DNA of 64,000 nt from contig NZ_CP090066.1 in the NCBI RefSeq assembly GCF_021391535.1, positions 4,363,213-4,427,212 on the forward strand, written 5' to 3'. Below, piece by piece: positions 9,458 through 18,313 of the stretch. Position numbers and translations under genes: made by a program. Source of the stretch: Aurantimonas sp. HBX-1 (GTDB lineage Bacteria; Pseudomonadota; Alphaproteobacteria; Rhizobiales; Rhizobiaceae). The notes under the pieces were generated by a model. The model ran no database searches. It had not been told where the DNA came from and saw only the letters and a program-made list of their open reading frames with translations. Position 1 is the first letter of the stretch, and the number at the start of each line of letters is the position of its first letter.

Positions 9458-10254
9458 ACCGCAACGGTCCCCTGGCGCTCGCCTTCCACGCTTTCGTGGT
9501 GATGTTCACCGTCGCACCGATCCTGATCGTCTGCGTCGTCGCCTTCACCCCCAACGGCTATCTGTCCTTGCCGACGAATGGCGTGTCGCTGCGCTGGTTC
9601 TACGCGATCACCGATCGCCCGGAATTCTTCGCGTCGTTTCGCACCAGCCTCTGGCTGGCGGCCGTGTCCTCGACACTGGCAGTGGTCCTCGCCGTCCCGG
9701 CGGCCCTTGCCCTCGGGCGGATGCAGTTCGCCGGTCGCGGCGCACTGCTGAGCCTTTTCCAGTCACCGCTGATGATCCCGCACATCGTCCTCGGCATCGC
9801 GCTCCTGCGCTTCTTCAGCGAGGCAGGGCTCGGCATCTCCGGCTGGACGCTGGTGGCGGGCCACCTCATCGTCGTCTTTCCGTTCGCGCTGCGGCTGATC
9901 CTGACGACGTCGATCGGCCTCGACCGGCAGATCGAGCATGCCGCAGTCTCGCTCGGCGCCTCGCGCTGGACGACCTTCCGGCGGGTGACGCTGCCGCTAA
10001 TCCTGCCGGGCGTGCTCTCCGGCTGGATCCTCTCCTTCATCCAGAGCTTCGACGAGGTGACGATGAGCATCTTCATCTCGACGCCGCATACGACAACGCT
10101 GCCGGTCCGGCTGTTTCTCTACATCCAGGACAACATCGATCCGCTGGTCGCTTCGGTCTCGGCAATCCTCATCGTCCTGACCGTGGTCCTGATGGTCGTG
10201 CTCGACCGCCTCTTCGGAATGGAACGGCTGCTGGTCGGCCCTGGCCGCAGCTAA
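9454..10254 (+). CDS. Pot-type ABC transporter permease (PotC class)
   Basis: 266-residue permease with six predicted membrane helices and an EAA loop (EHAAVSLGASRWTTFRRVTLP, near residues 155-175). The QSFDEVTMSIFI segment is typical of PotC-like proteins. It overlaps the PotB-like gene by 4 bp and is followed after 16 bp by the first flavoprotein gene. With the preceding permease it forms the membrane channel of the importer. Confidence 0.92.
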   Translation: MNRNGPLALAFHAFVVMFTVAPILIVCVVAFTPNGYLSLPTNGVSLRWFYAITDRPEFFASFRTSLWLAAVSSTLAVVLAVPAALALGRMQFAGRGALLSLFQSPLMIPHIVLGIALLRFFSEAGLGISGWTLVAGHLIVVFPFALRLILTTSIGLDRQIEHAAVSLGASRWTTFRRVTLPLILPGVLSGWILSFIQSFDEVTMSIFISTPHTTTLPVRLFLYIQDNIDPLVASVSAILIVLTVVLMVVLDRLFGMERLLVGPGRS

Positions 10255-10270
10255 GCTCGGACGCATAAAG

Positions 10271-11389
10271 ATGAAACATGATTATGACTTCGCCGTCCTC
10301 GGCGGGGGACTGGTCGGCTCTGCCATCGGCTACGGCCTGGTCAAGCGCGGCCTGAAGGTGCTGATGCTCGACGAGGGCGACGTCGCCAAGCGCGCCTCGC
10401 GCGGCAATTTCGCGCTCGTCTGGGTCCAGAGCAAGGGCCTCGGCATGCCGCGCTATGCGACATGGACGCGTCGGTCGTCCGACGAGTGGGGCGCTTTCGC
10501 GGCCGAGCTGGAGGGCCATGCCGGCTTCTCGCTCGCCTACCGGCGGCCGGGCGGATACCATCTCTGCCTTTCCGAGGACGAACTCGAGCGCCGGGCGGCC
10601 AACATCAACCGCCTGCACAACCAATCCGATACCGAGCCCTACCGCATCGACGTGCTGGACGGCGACGAGGTTCGCCGTCATCTGCCGGAGGTGGGTCCGG
10701 ATGTCGTGGGCGGGACCTACTGCGCGCTCGACGGCGACGTGAACTCACTGAAGCTGTTCCGCGCGCTGCATGCCGGCTTCGCCGCGCTCGGCGGGACCTA
10801 TCGGCCAGGTGCGCTGGTCGACGAAATCGGCCCCGGCAACGACGGCTATGCGCTGAAGACCGCCGAGGGCACGTTCAGCGCCGATCGCATCGTGCTGGCA
10901 GCCGGGCTCGACAATCTCAGGCTCGGCAAGATGGTCGGACTGGACGTACCGGTGCGGCCGCTGCGTGGGCAGGTCCTCATCACCGAGAAGACCGAACCTT
11001 TCCTCGACGTGCCGCTCTCCACCGTTCGCCAGACGGACGAGGGCGGCGTGATGATCGGCGACAGCCAGGAAGAGGCGGACGACTACACCGTCATGCGCCC
11101 CGGCATCAACGCGGTGATGGCGGACCGGGCGATCCGCATGTTCCCGCGCCTCGGCCGCCTCAACGTGGTGCGGACATGGTCGGCGCTGCGCGTCTACAGC
11201 CGCGACGGCTTTCCGATCTACGAGCAGTCGCCCACCCATCCCGGCGCCTTCGTCGCCTCCTGTCATTCGGGCGTCACCCTGGCCGCCGCGCACGCGCAAC
11301 TGCTCGCGAAGCACTTTGCCGAAGGCGTCCTTCCGCAAGATTTCGGCGCATTTTCCACGAGACGGTTCCATGTTCCAGCGGCTTCCTGA
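10271..11389 (+). CDS. FAD-dependent amino-acid/opine oxidase subunit (DAO family, HcnC-like)
   Basis: 372-residue flavoprotein of the D-amino-acid oxidase/DadA family. The N-terminal FAD-binding dinucleotide fold is AVLGGGLVGSAIGYGLVKRG. RPLRGQVLITEK and the late GVTLAAAHAQLLA glycine/alanine stretch fit this family. In HCN synthase, opine oxidases and D-hydroxyproline dehydrogenase, one such subunit works with a small [2Fe-2S] protein and a pyridine-nucleotide-type flavoprotein, exactly the next two genes. The reaction is expected to be oxidation of a secondary or primary amine to an imine at the membrane or in the cytoplasm. The small ferredoxin-like gene starts 20 bp before this gene ends. 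Substrate not identifiable. Confidence 0.85.
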   Translation: MKHDYDFAVLGGGLVGSAIGYGLVKRGLKVLMLDEGDVAKRASRGNFALVWVQSKGLGMPRYATWTRRSSDEWGAFAAELEGHAGFSLAYRRPGGYHLCLSEDELERRAANINRLHNQSDTEPYRIDVLDGDEVRRHLPEVGPDVVGGTYCALDGDVNSLKLFRALHAGFAALGGTYRPGALVDEIGPGNDGYALKTAEGTFSADRIVLAAGLDNLRLGKMVGLDVPVRPLRGQVLITEKTEPFLDVPLSTVRQTDEGGVMIGDSQEEADDYTVMRPGINAVMADRAIRMFPRLGRLNVVRTWSALRVYSRDGFPIYEQSPTHPGAFVASCHSGVTLAAAHAQLLAKHFAEGVLPQDFGAFSTRRFHVPAAS

Positions 11390-11672
11390 CCTCGACCGCA
11401 CGACGGTCTCCTTCACCCTTGATGGCCGGCCGGTCGATGGACGGGCGGGCGATACGGTCGCGGCCGCCCTTCTGGCGGCCGGCGTCGAGACCTGTCGCAG
11501 CAGCGCGGTCAGCGGCGAGCCCCGCGCGCCCTACTGCATGATGGGCGTGTGCTTCGAATGCCTGGTCACCATCGACGGCGTCGGCAACCAGCAGGGATGC
11601 CTCGTCGCCCTGCGTCCTGGAATGACGGTCGAGACGCAGATCGGCCGCGGCAAGAGAGAGCTCGCCCGATGA
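11370..11672 (+). CDS. Small [2Fe-2S] ferredoxin-like oxidase subunit (HcnA-like)
   Basis: 100-residue protein beginning at ATG 11370, inside the end of the preceding flavoprotein gene. The plant-type ferredoxin cluster motif is present as C-x2-M-GVC-FEC with a later Cys (around residues 51-78: PYCMMGVCFECLV then QGCLV). This matches HcnA and the small subunits of opine oxidases and proline/hydroxyproline dehydrogenase complexes, which carry electrons between the two flavoproteins. The stop overlaps the next start (ATGA). The small size and cysteine pattern make the assignment strong within the complex. Confidence 0.85.
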   Translation: MFQRLPDLDRTTVSFTLDGRPVDGRAGDTVAAALLAAGVETCRSSAVSGEPRAPYCMMGVCFECLVTIDGVGNQQGCLVALRPGMTVETQIGRGKRELAR

Positions 11673-13105
11673 CCCCGATCGCGCATGTCGACCAGCTCGC
11701 GAAGACCTACGACCTTGTCGTGATCGGGGCAGGCCCCGCCGGCATGGCCGCGGCGACACTCGCTGCCGCCGGCGGCGCGTCGGTGCTGCTGGTGGACGAG
11801 AACCCGGCCCCTGGCGGCCAGATCTACCGCGGCATCGGCGCAACGCCGCTCAAGCGGCGTGCTTTGCTGGGCGAGGATTATTGGAAGGGAGAAGAGCTTA
11901 CGAACGCCTTCGCGGCGAGCGGGGCGTCGTACTTTCCGGGCGCCACCGTCTGGCAGCTTGCTCCCGATGTCGAGCTGGGAATCTCTTCCGGCGGACGGAC
12001 GGCGATGATCCGCGCGGAGCAAGTCGTCATGGCGACCGGTGCGCTGGAGCGGCCGTTTCCGATCAAGGGCTGGACGCTTCCCGGCGTCATGACGGCAGGC
12101 GCGGCGCAGATTCTGCTGAAGACATCGGGCGTCACCGTCGACGGCAAGGTGGTGCTGGCCGGCAGCGGCCCGCTGCTCTGGCTGATCGCGGCCCAGTATC
12201 TGGAGAGCGGCAAGCATTTCGACGCCATCCTCGACACGACGCCAAGGGCGAACTGGAGCGCGGCGATCGGGCAACTGCCCCGCTTCTTGGCCTCGCCCTA
12301 TCTCGCGAAAGGCCTGAAGCTGGTGGCGAAGGTGCGCCGCCGGGCGCGCGTCATCTCGGGGGTGACGGCGCTGGAGGCGCAAGGGGAGGGCCATCTTGCC
12401 TGCGTGCGCTACACGAAAGGCGGCAAGGTACACGAGATCGAAGCCGATCATCTCCTGCTGCACCAGGGTGTGGTGCCGAACATCAACATGGCGAGCGCCA
12501 GCGGCTGCGAGCTCGAATACGACCCGCTTCAACTCACCTGGAGGCCGAAGCTCGACGAATGGGGCCGTACCAGCGTCGAGGGGATCACCGTCGCCGGCGA
12601 CGGTGGCGGCATCGCCGGAGCGGAAGCAGCGGCGGAGCGGGGGCGGATCGCGGGCCTTGCGGCACTGGCGGCGTTGCGGCGCATCTCCTCGGAGGAACGC
12701 GATCGCCGCGCCGCCCCCATCCGCGCGGTTCTGGGACGCTATGATCGCGGTCGCGCGTTCCTGGATCGGCTCTACCAGCCGACGCAGCAATTCCGCGTCG
12801 CCGGAGATGACACACTGGCGTGTCGCTGCGAGGAGGTGACGGGTGGTCAGATCCGTAACGCGGTGAAGACGCTCAACATCGCCGGGCCCAACCAGCTCAA
12901 GTCTTTTCTGCGCTGCGGCATGGGACCTTGCCAGGGTAGGCTTTGCGGTCTGACCGTCTCCGAGACGATCGCGGAAGCGCGGGGCACGTCGGTGGAGGCG
13001 GTCGGCTATTATCGCCTGCGCGCGCCGGTCAAGCCGATCACGCTTGCCGAACTCGCCACGCTCGACATGAGCGAGACCGAAATCAAGACGGTCGCGCGAG
13101 GCTGA
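11669..13105 (+). CDS. NAD(P)/FAD-type oxidoreductase with BFD-like [2Fe-2S] domain (HcnB-like)
   Basis: 478-residue flavoprotein: an N-terminal FAD fold (DLVVIGAGPAGMAAATLA), APGGQIYRG, a second nucleotide fold (VVLAGSGPLLWLIA, near residue 155) and GITVAGDGGGIAGAEAAAERG near residue 310. The C-terminal 90 residues form a bacterioferritin-associated-ferredoxin-like domain with cysteines in ACRCEE and FLRCGMGPCQGRLC. This is the architecture of HcnB and of OoxA/NoxA opine oxidase subunits. The true start is ATG 11669, which overlaps the ferredoxin gene stop. The Pot-type importer upstream argues for a catabolic oxidase over cyanide production. Confidence 0.87.
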   Translation: MTPIAHVDQLAKTYDLVVIGAGPAGMAAATLAAAGGASVLLVDENPAPGGQIYRGIGATPLKRRALLGEDYWKGEELTNAFAASGASYFPGATVWQLAPDVELGISSGGRTAMIRAEQVVMATGALERPFPIKGWTLPGVMTAGAAQILLKTSGVTVDGKVVLAGSGPLLWLIAAQYLESGKHFDAILDTTPRANWSAAIGQLPRFLASPYLAKGLKLVAKVRRRARVISGVTALEAQGEGHLACVRYTKGGKVHEIEADHLLLHQGVVPNINMASASGCELEYDPLQLTWRPKLDEWGRTSVEGITVAGDGGGIAGAEAAAERGRIAGLAALAALRRISSEERDRRAAPIRAVLGRYDRGRAFLDRLYQPTQQFRVAGDDTLACRCEEVTGGQIRNAVKTLNIAGPNQLKSFLRCGMGPCQGRLCGLTVSETIAEARGTSVEAVGYYRLRAPVKPITLAELATLDMSETEIKTVARG

Positions 13106-13106
13106 G

Positions 13107-14228
13107 ATGCCGGGTAGCGACGTCCTGATCGTCGGCGGCGGCCTGCACGGCTGCTCGGCGGCCCTGCACCTTGCAATGCGGGGCGCCTCGGTGACGCTCG
13201 TCGAGAAGGACTATTCCGGCCGCCATGCCTCCGGCGTCAACGCCGGCGGAGTGCGTAGCCTCGGCCGGCATCTCGCCGAGGTGCCGCTTTCGCTCGCCTC
13301 GATGGAACTGTGGCACCGGATCGGAGACCTGGTCGACGACGACTGCGGCTTCGAGAATCACGGCCAGGTAAAGCTCGCCGAGAGCGAAGCCGATCTGGAA
13401 AAATGCCGGGCGCGCGCTGAGGAGCTGCGCCAGGCCGGCTTCGACCATGAAGAGGTGATCGACGAGGACGAGTTGCGGGAGCTGGTGCCCGCCGCCGCGC
13501 CGCATGTCGTGGGGGGCCTGGTGTCGCGCGGCGATGGCGCGGCGTTGCCGTTCCGCACAGTGCAGGCCTTCCGGAACAAGGCGGAGCGGCTCGGCGCGCA
13601 GATCGTCGAGGGCGTGGCGGTCGAGCAGATCCGGCGGCAGGGGCGGATCTTCGTCGCCCGACTGTCGGACGGGCGGGAGTTCATGGCGCCGGTGCTGATC
13701 AACGCCGCGGGAGCCTGGGCCGGGCGGATCGCCCGCGACTTCGGCGAGCCCGTGCCGATGGAGGCCGTCGCGCCGATGCTGATGATCACCGAGCGGCGGC
13801 CGGCGTTCCTGCGCCCCGTCGTCGGCGCCACCTCGCGCACCCTGTCCTTCAAGCAGTTCGCGAACGGCACCGTCCTCATCGGCGGCGGCTATCTTGGCCG
13901 CGCCGACCCCGACAGCAACCGCACGATCCTCGACTACGCCAAGCTCGGCGCGAACGCGCGCACCGTTCGCGAGCTCTTTCCGGTCATGCGCGACGCCCGT
14001 GTCGTGCGCGCCTGGGCCGGCATCGAGGCGCGTATGGCGGACGGCATCCCGGTGCTCGGGCCCAGCGCCACCGAGGACGGGCTGTTCCACTCCTTCGGCT
14101 ATTCGCTGCACGGCTTCCAGCTCGGACCGATCTGCGGCGCGATCATCGCCGAGCTGGTCTCGACCGGCCGCACCAACCTGCCCGTCGAACCCTTCGCCAT
14201 CGGGCGCTTTGCCAGGCACGCCGCCTGA
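13107..14228 (+). CDS. Second FAD-dependent oxidoreductase of the DAO family (HcnC/OoxB-like)
   Basis: 373-residue flavoprotein with the dinucleotide-binding VLIVGGGLHGCSAALHLA at its N-terminus, followed by SGRHASGVNAGGVRSLGRH, the conserved region that follows the FAD fold in sarcosine-oxidase/opine-oxidase-type enzymes. It begins one base after the HcnB-like stop. The operon thus holds two DAO-type subunits (this and 10271-11389) with one ferredoxin and one HcnB-type partner, so either the complex has two catalytic subunits or the operon oxidises two related compounds. Product would be an imine or keto acid, handed to RidA. Confidence 0.85.
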   Translation: MPGSDVLIVGGGLHGCSAALHLAMRGASVTLVEKDYSGRHASGVNAGGVRSLGRHLAEVPLSLASMELWHRIGDLVDDDCGFENHGQVKLAESEADLEKCRARAEELRQAGFDHEEVIDEDELRELVPAAAPHVVGGLVSRGDGAALPFRTVQAFRNKAERLGAQIVEGVAVEQIRRQGRIFVARLSDGREFMAPVLINAAGAWAGRIARDFGEPVPMEAVAPMLMITERRPAFLRPVVGATSRTLSFKQFANGTVLIGGGYLGRADPDSNRTILDYAKLGANARTVRELFPVMRDARVVRAWAGIEARMADGIPVLGPSATEDGLFHSFGYSLHGFQLGPICGAIIAELVSTGRTNLPVEPFAIGRFARHAA

Positions 14229-14303
14229 GCCTCTGGCGTCACCCTTTCACCGCGCCGCCTCGCCGAGGGGCGCATCCTGCTACTTACCAACCGGAGTCTT
14301 CCA

Positions 14304-14648
14304 ATGATCAACCGAATCCTCAAGACGCCGATCATGCATCGCATGGTCGAGCACAACGGCGTCATCTATGTCGGCGGCCTCGTCGCCGACGACCGTTCGC
14401 AGTCGATGGGCGGCCAGACCGCGCAGATCTGCGAGAAGCTCGAGAAGCTTCTCGTCGAAGCCGGCACGGACAAGACCAAGCTTCTCTCGGCGATGCTATA
14501 CATCACCGACATGAGCCAGAAGGGCGAGATGAACGAGGCGTGGACGAACTGGCTCGCGGCAGACGACCTGCCGACCCGCGCCACGATCGGCATCGCCGAT
14601 CTCGGCGAGAACGTGCTGATCGAAATGGTCGTGACAGCGGCCCGTTAG
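14304..14648 (+). CDS. RidA/YjgF family enamine/imine deaminase
   Basis: 114-residue RidA-fold protein. The conserved LPTRATIGIADL segment supplies the substrate-binding Arg near residue 92, and IYVGGLVADD and ENVLIEMVVTAA match the family ends. RidA proteins form trimers that hydrolyse reactive enamines and imines released by amine-oxidising or PLP enzymes. As the last gene after three flavin oxidase components, it fits an imine-hydrolysing step of this pathway. A 75-bp gap separates it from the preceding gene. Confidence 0.88.
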   Translation: MINRILKTPIMHRMVEHNGVIYVGGLVADDRSQSMGGQTAQICEKLEKLLVEAGTDKTKLLSAMLYITDMSQKGEMNEAWTNWLAADDLPTRATIGIADLGENVLIEMVVTAAR

Positions 14649-14691
14649 GTTCGAGCCTCGACTTGATGCACTTGCCTCAGGGTGAGATAGG

Positions 14692-14727
14692 CGACCTGCG
14701 AGGGGTCAACCGGCCCCTCGCAGGTCG
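14692..14727. terminator. Bidirectional terminator-like hairpin between two convergent RidA genes
   Basis: CGACCTGCGAGGGG and CCCCTCGCAGGTCG form a 14-bp perfect stem around an 8-nt loop (TCAACCGG). It lies 43 bp after the plus-strand RidA gene and 185 bp after the end of the minus-strand RidA gene. The rest of 14728-14912 shows no gene. Confidence 0.6.
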
Positions 14728-14912
14728 TTGGCGGCAATGCATCTCGCTATGAGCGAACGGTCCTTGTAGCGGTTGATCCACCAAAAGGTCGGAAGCTGAA
14801 TGGCGGCTGTCACTCTCCGCGTGTTCCAGAGCCGGCTGGCAGCTTTCGGCCCCGTTCGCCGCTAAGTCGGGACGCAGAACCTGGTGCCATTTTCCGCTGC
14901 GCAGGAAAGCAT

Positions 14913-15383
14913 CTATCGACGAGATTGTTGGACTTTGACGATCGCCTCGATTTCCACGGTGATCTGGCCGGGAAGTGATCCGAAGCCGACGGCGGAGCGG
15001 GCGTGGCGGCCCTTTTCGCCGAATACCGCGACCATGAGGTCCGAGCATCCGTTGATGACCTTCGGATGGTCGGCGAAGAGCGGGTCGGCATTGACCATGC
15101 CCAGGAGCTTGACCACCCGCTCCACCCGGCCGAGATCGCCGAGGGCGTGCTTTATCACGGCGAGGAGATTGAGCCCCGTCAGCTGCGCGTGCTCGTAGGC
15201 TTCTTCGACCGATACTCCGGCGCCGACCTTTCCGGTCGCCATCTGGCCGTCGTGGCTGCGCGGCCCTTGCCCCGACAGGAAGAGAAGCCCGCCTTCTTCG
15301 ACATGGGTGACGAAATTGGCGATCGGCGCGGGCACCGGCGGCAGCGTGAGGCCGAGTTCGGCGAGCTTTTCTTCGGGTGTCAT
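14913..15383 (-). CDS. RidA family protein (longer subfamily)
   Basis: 156-residue RidA-like protein starting at ATG 15383 with GGAG just upstream. LFLSGQGPRS, LNLLAVIKHALGDL, GRHARSAVGFGSLP (with the conserved Arg) and ITVEIEAIV match the roughly 150-residue YjgF-like subfamily often encoded in catabolic operons. It is the last gene of the operon running from 22812 and overlaps the upstream ATPase gene by 4 bp. It probably removes imine/enamine by-products of that pathway. The open frame reaching upstream to 15539 belongs to another frame of the ATPase gene. Confidence 0.85.
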   Translation of the reverse strand: MTPEEKLAELGLTLPPVPAPIANFVTHVEEGGLLFLSGQGPRSHDGQMATGKVGAGVSVEEAYEHAQLTGLNLLAVIKHALGDLGRVERVVKLLGMVNADPLFADHPKVINGCSDLMVAVFGEKGRHARSAVGFGSLPGQITVEIEAIVKVQQSRR

Positions 15384-16393
15384 GGGGTCTCCTTGATGAG
15401 GTTCCTCGCCGGCGACCAGGCAGGCAGTTCGCGGTGCCGGATGCAGGCGACGACGTGGTTGGCGCCGACCGCCTCGACCGGCGGCACGACGTTGGCGCAG
15501 GCCTCGATCGCGTCGGGGCAGCGGGTCCGGAAGACGCATCCCGACGGCGGCGAGATCGGGCTCGGAATGTCGCCCTTCAGGACGATGCGCTCGCGGCGGC
15601 GCTCGGGGTCGGGCAGCGGCGAGCTCGACAGCAGCGCTCGCGTGTAGGGGTGGCGCGGGTTGCCGTAGATGTCTTCGGCCCGGCCGCTTTCCATGACCCG
15701 GCCGAGATAGAGGACGACGACGTCGTCGCAGAGATACTCGACGACGGTGAGGTCGTGCGAAATGAACACGGTCGTCAGCCCCAGCTCGTGCTGGAGCGAC
15801 TGCAGCAGATTGAGGATCTGCGCCTGGACGGAGACGTCGAGGGCGGAGATCGGCTCGTCGGCGACGATCAGATCCGGCTGCACCGCCAGCGCCCGGGCGA
15901 TGCCGATGCGCTGGCGCTGGCCGCCGGAGAACTCGTGCGGGAAGCGGCGGTCATGGTCGCGGTCGAGCCCGACGCGTTCGAGGAGATCGCCGATCATCTG
16001 CCGCCGAGCGCTGCCCCTGGCGATCCTGTGGGTGTCGATCGCCTCGCCGATGATGTCGGCGACCTTCATCTTCGGGTTGAGGCTCGAATAGGGGTCCTGG
16101 AAGATGAACTGCAGGCGCTTGCGCAGCGACCGCAGCCGCTTGCCCGATGCCTTGAAGAGATCCTCGCCCTCGAAGATCGCTTCCCCCTCGGTCGGCTCCA
16201 CGAGGCGCATGATGCAGCGGCCGATCGTGGTCTTGCCCGAGCCGGATTCGCCGACGATGCCCGTGGTCCTGCCGCGCCGGACGTCGAAGGAGACGTCGGA
16301 GACGGCCTGGACGACGCTCTTGCCGACGTGGAACTGCTTGACGAGGTTGCGCACCGACAGGAGCGTGTCGTCCGTCCGACCGGTCTCGATCAT
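15380..16393 (-). CDS. Dpp/Opp-type ABC transporter ATP-binding protein (DppF class)
   Basis: 337-residue ATPase of a dipeptide/oligopeptide-type importer. Walker [17 protein letters not shown]-loop FQDPYSSLNP, signature FSGGQRQRIGIARAL, Walker B LIVADEPISALD and His switch VFISHDL are intact. The C-terminal oligopeptide_HPY extension includes a cysteine cluster (GCVFRTRCPDAIEAC), as is usual in this class where an iron-sulfur cluster can bind. ATG 16393 overlaps the stop of the DppD-like gene, so both ATPases are made together. Confidence 0.92.
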   Translation of the reverse strand: MIETGRTDDTLLSVRNLVKQFHVGKSVVQAVSDVSFDVRRGRTTGIVGESGSGKTTIGRCIMRLVEPTEGEAIFEGEDLFKASGKRLRSLRKRLQFIFQDPYSSLNPKMKVADIIGEAIDTHRIARGSARRQMIGDLLERVGLDRDHDRRFPHEFSGGQRQRIGIARALAVQPDLIVADEPISALDVSVQAQILNLLQSLQHELGLTTVFISHDLTVVEYLCDDVVVLYLGRVMESGRAEDIYGNPRHPYTRALLSSSPLPDPERRRERIVLKGDIPSPISPPSGCVFRTRCPDAIEACANVVPPVEAVGANHVVACIRHRELPAWSPARNLIKETP

Positions 16394-17445
16394 ACGTCCT
16401 CGTGCCTCCAGCAGCGGGTGGAATGGTGCATCCCGACCGCGATCAGCGGCGGGCTTTCGTTCCGGCACTTCGCCACCACCAGCGGGCAGCGGTCGGCATA
16501 GGCGCAACCCGCCGGCAGGTTGGTGACGCTGGGGACGGAGCCCGGAATCGGGCTCAGCAGGCGCCGCCCGCCGGTGGCGTCCCGGTCGCGCGCGGGATCG
16601 GGGATGCAGGCGATCAGGCCTTTCGTGTAGGGGTGGCGCGGGGCCTTGAAGAGCGCGTTGACCGGGGCCTGCTCGACTACCTTGCCGGCATACATGACGG
16701 CGACGTCGTCGGCGATTTCCGCGACGACGCCGAGATTGTGGGTGATGAACAGGATGCTCATGCCCATCTCCTGCTGCAGCCGGCGCAGCAGCTCGAGGAT
16801 CTGCGCCTGGATCGTCACGTCAAGGGCGGTGGTCGGCTCGTCGGCGATGAGCAGGAACGGGTTGCAGGCGAGCGCCAGGGCGATCATCACCCGCTGGCGC
16901 ATGCCGCCCGACATCGAGTGGGGGTAGTCGTCGAGGCGCCGTTCCGGCGAGGCGATCTCGACCAGCTCGAGCATGCGGCGGGCGCGGCCGCGGGCTTCGG
17001 CGCGCGAGATCGGCTCGTGCAGGCGGATCATCTCGATGATCTGGTCGCCGACCGTATAGAGCGGGTTGAGGCTGGTCATCGGCTCCTGGAAGATCATCGC
17101 GATCTCCTGGCCGCGGATCCTGCGCATCTCGCGATTCCCGGCCCGGGCCAGATCCACGACGCTGCCGTCGCGGCGGGTGAATGCCATCGTCCCGCCGACG
17201 ATCGTCGCCGACGAGGCGAGCAGCCGCATGATCGACAGGCTGGTCACCGACTTGCCGGAGCCGGATTCGCCCACCACCGCCAGCGTCTTGCCCTGGCGCA
17301 CTGTGAGGTCCACGTCGTCCACGGCCTTGGCGATGGTCGACCCGATCCGGAAGTGGGTCCGCAGGCCGGTCACCTGCAGCGTCACGGGGTCGGAAGATGC
17401 CGGCGCAAGGCCCGCGGTCGCCGGGTCGGCGTCGATCTGCGACAT
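16390..17445 (-). CDS. Dpp/Opp-type ABC transporter ATP-binding protein (DppD class)
   Basis: 351-residue ATPase with Walker [18 protein letters not shown]-loop [10 protein letters not shown], signature [15 protein letters not shown], Walker [13 protein letters not shown] and a C-terminal region with [15 protein letters not shown]. These features are typical of DppD. The ATG at 17445 (MSQIDADP) was chosen over a longer frame because it lies one base after the permease stop. Works with the DppF-like ATPase to power uptake through the two permeases. Confidence 0.92.
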   Translation of the reverse strand: MSQIDADPATAGLAPASSDPVTLQVTGLRTHFRIGSTIAKAVDDVDLTVRQGKTLAVVGESGSGKSVTSLSIMRLLASSATIVGGTMAFTRRDGSVVDLARAGNREMRRIRGQEIAMIFQEPMTSLNPLYTVGDQIIEMIRLHEPISRAEARGRARRMLELVEIASPERRLDDYPHSMSGGMRQRVMIALALACNPFLLIADEPTTALDVTIQAQILELLRRLQQEMGMSILFITHNLGVVAEIADDVAVMYAGKVVEQAPVNALFKAPRHPYTKGLIACIPDPARDRDATGGRRLLSPIPGSVPSVTNLPAGCAYADRCPLVVAKCRNESPPLIAVGMHHSTRCWRHEDV

Positions 17446-17446
17446 C

Positions 17447-18313
17447 TCAGAGATCCTTGCGCAGGCGGGGGTCGAGAAGGTCGCGCAGACCGTCCCCCAC
17501 AAGCTGGAGCGCCATCACGGACAGGATGATGGCGAGGCCCGGGAAGACGGTCATCCAGTCGGCCTGGCCGACATATTGCCGTCCCGCCGCGATCATCGTG
17601 CCCCAGGTGGGGATGTCCGGGCTGACGCCGACCCCGAGGAAGGTCAGGCTCGCCTCTGCCAGGATCGCGTAGGCGAAGATGAAGGTCGCCTGCACCATGA
17701 TGACGGACAGGAGGTTGCGCAGGACATGGCGGTAGAGGATGCGCCAGGTCGGCACGCCGAGCGCCCGCGCCGCCTCCACATAGGGCAGCTCGCGGATGAC
17801 GAAGGTCGAGGCCCGCACGATGCGGGCGAGGCGCGGCGTGTAGACGATGCCGAGGGCGACGATGACGGTGGCGGCCGAGGGGCCGAGCGCGGCGACCAGC
17901 GCGATGGCGAGCAGGATGTCGGGAAAGGCCATCATCGCGTCTATGATCCGGGCGATGATCACGTCGGTGCGGCGGAAGAAGCCTGCCGCGAGCCCGAGCG
18001 CGATGCCGATCACCGACGCGAAGATCGTTGCCGCCGCGCCGATTATCAGGGAGGTGCGCCCGGCATAGATGGCGCGGGTGAAGACGTCGCGGCCTAGCTC
18101 GTCGGTGCCGAACAGATGGTCGGCGCCGGGCGCGATCAGCCGGCTGGAGATCGACAGCTTGTTGGGGTCGTACGGGGCGAACAGCGGAGCGAACACGCAC
18201 AGGACGACGATGACCAGCAGCAGCGCCATGCCCAGGGCGAGGGGCTTTCGCTGGCGCAGGACCTTCGCCACGGCGAGGCCGCGGCTGGCTTGGGGAGCGG
18301 CTGAAACCGACAT
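17447..18313 (-). CDS. Dpp/Opp-type ABC transporter permease (DppC class)
   Basis: 288-residue permease with the DppC N-terminal domain (LCVFAPLFAPYDPNKL then HLFGTDELGRDVFTRAIYAG) and six predicted membrane helices. The EAA loop is visible as VEAARALGVPTWRILYRHVL near residues 185-205. ATG 18313 overlaps the preceding stop by one base. A much longer open frame reaching to 19537 is an accident of the high-GC alternate frame across the DppB gene and should not be read as a fusion. Confidence 0.93.
   Translation of the reverse strand: MSVSAAPQASRGLAVAKVLRQRKPLALGMALLLVIVVLCVFAPLFAPYDPNKLSISSRLIAPGADHLFGTDELGRDVFTRAIYAGRTSLIIGAAATIFASVIGIALGLAAGFFRRTDVIIARIIDAMMAFPDILLAIALVAALGPSAATVIVALGIVYTPRLARIVRASTFVIRELPYVEAARALGVPTWRILYRHVLRNLLSVIMVQATFIFAYAILAEASLTFLGVGVSPDIPTWGTMIAAGRQYVGQADWMTVFPGLAIILSVMALQLVGDGLRDLLDPRLRKDL

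Noticed and set aside
10271..14228. Reading the flavoprotein cluster as a true HCN synthase (hcnABC)
   Set aside because: Subunit types match, but there are two DAO-type subunits, a dedicated Pot-type importer and a RidA gene, which point to amine or opine catabolism over glycine-to-cyanide conversion.
14728..14912. Small gene between the convergent RidA genes
   Set aside because: Only short frames overlapping the hairpin region, no ribosome binding site and no family resemblance.
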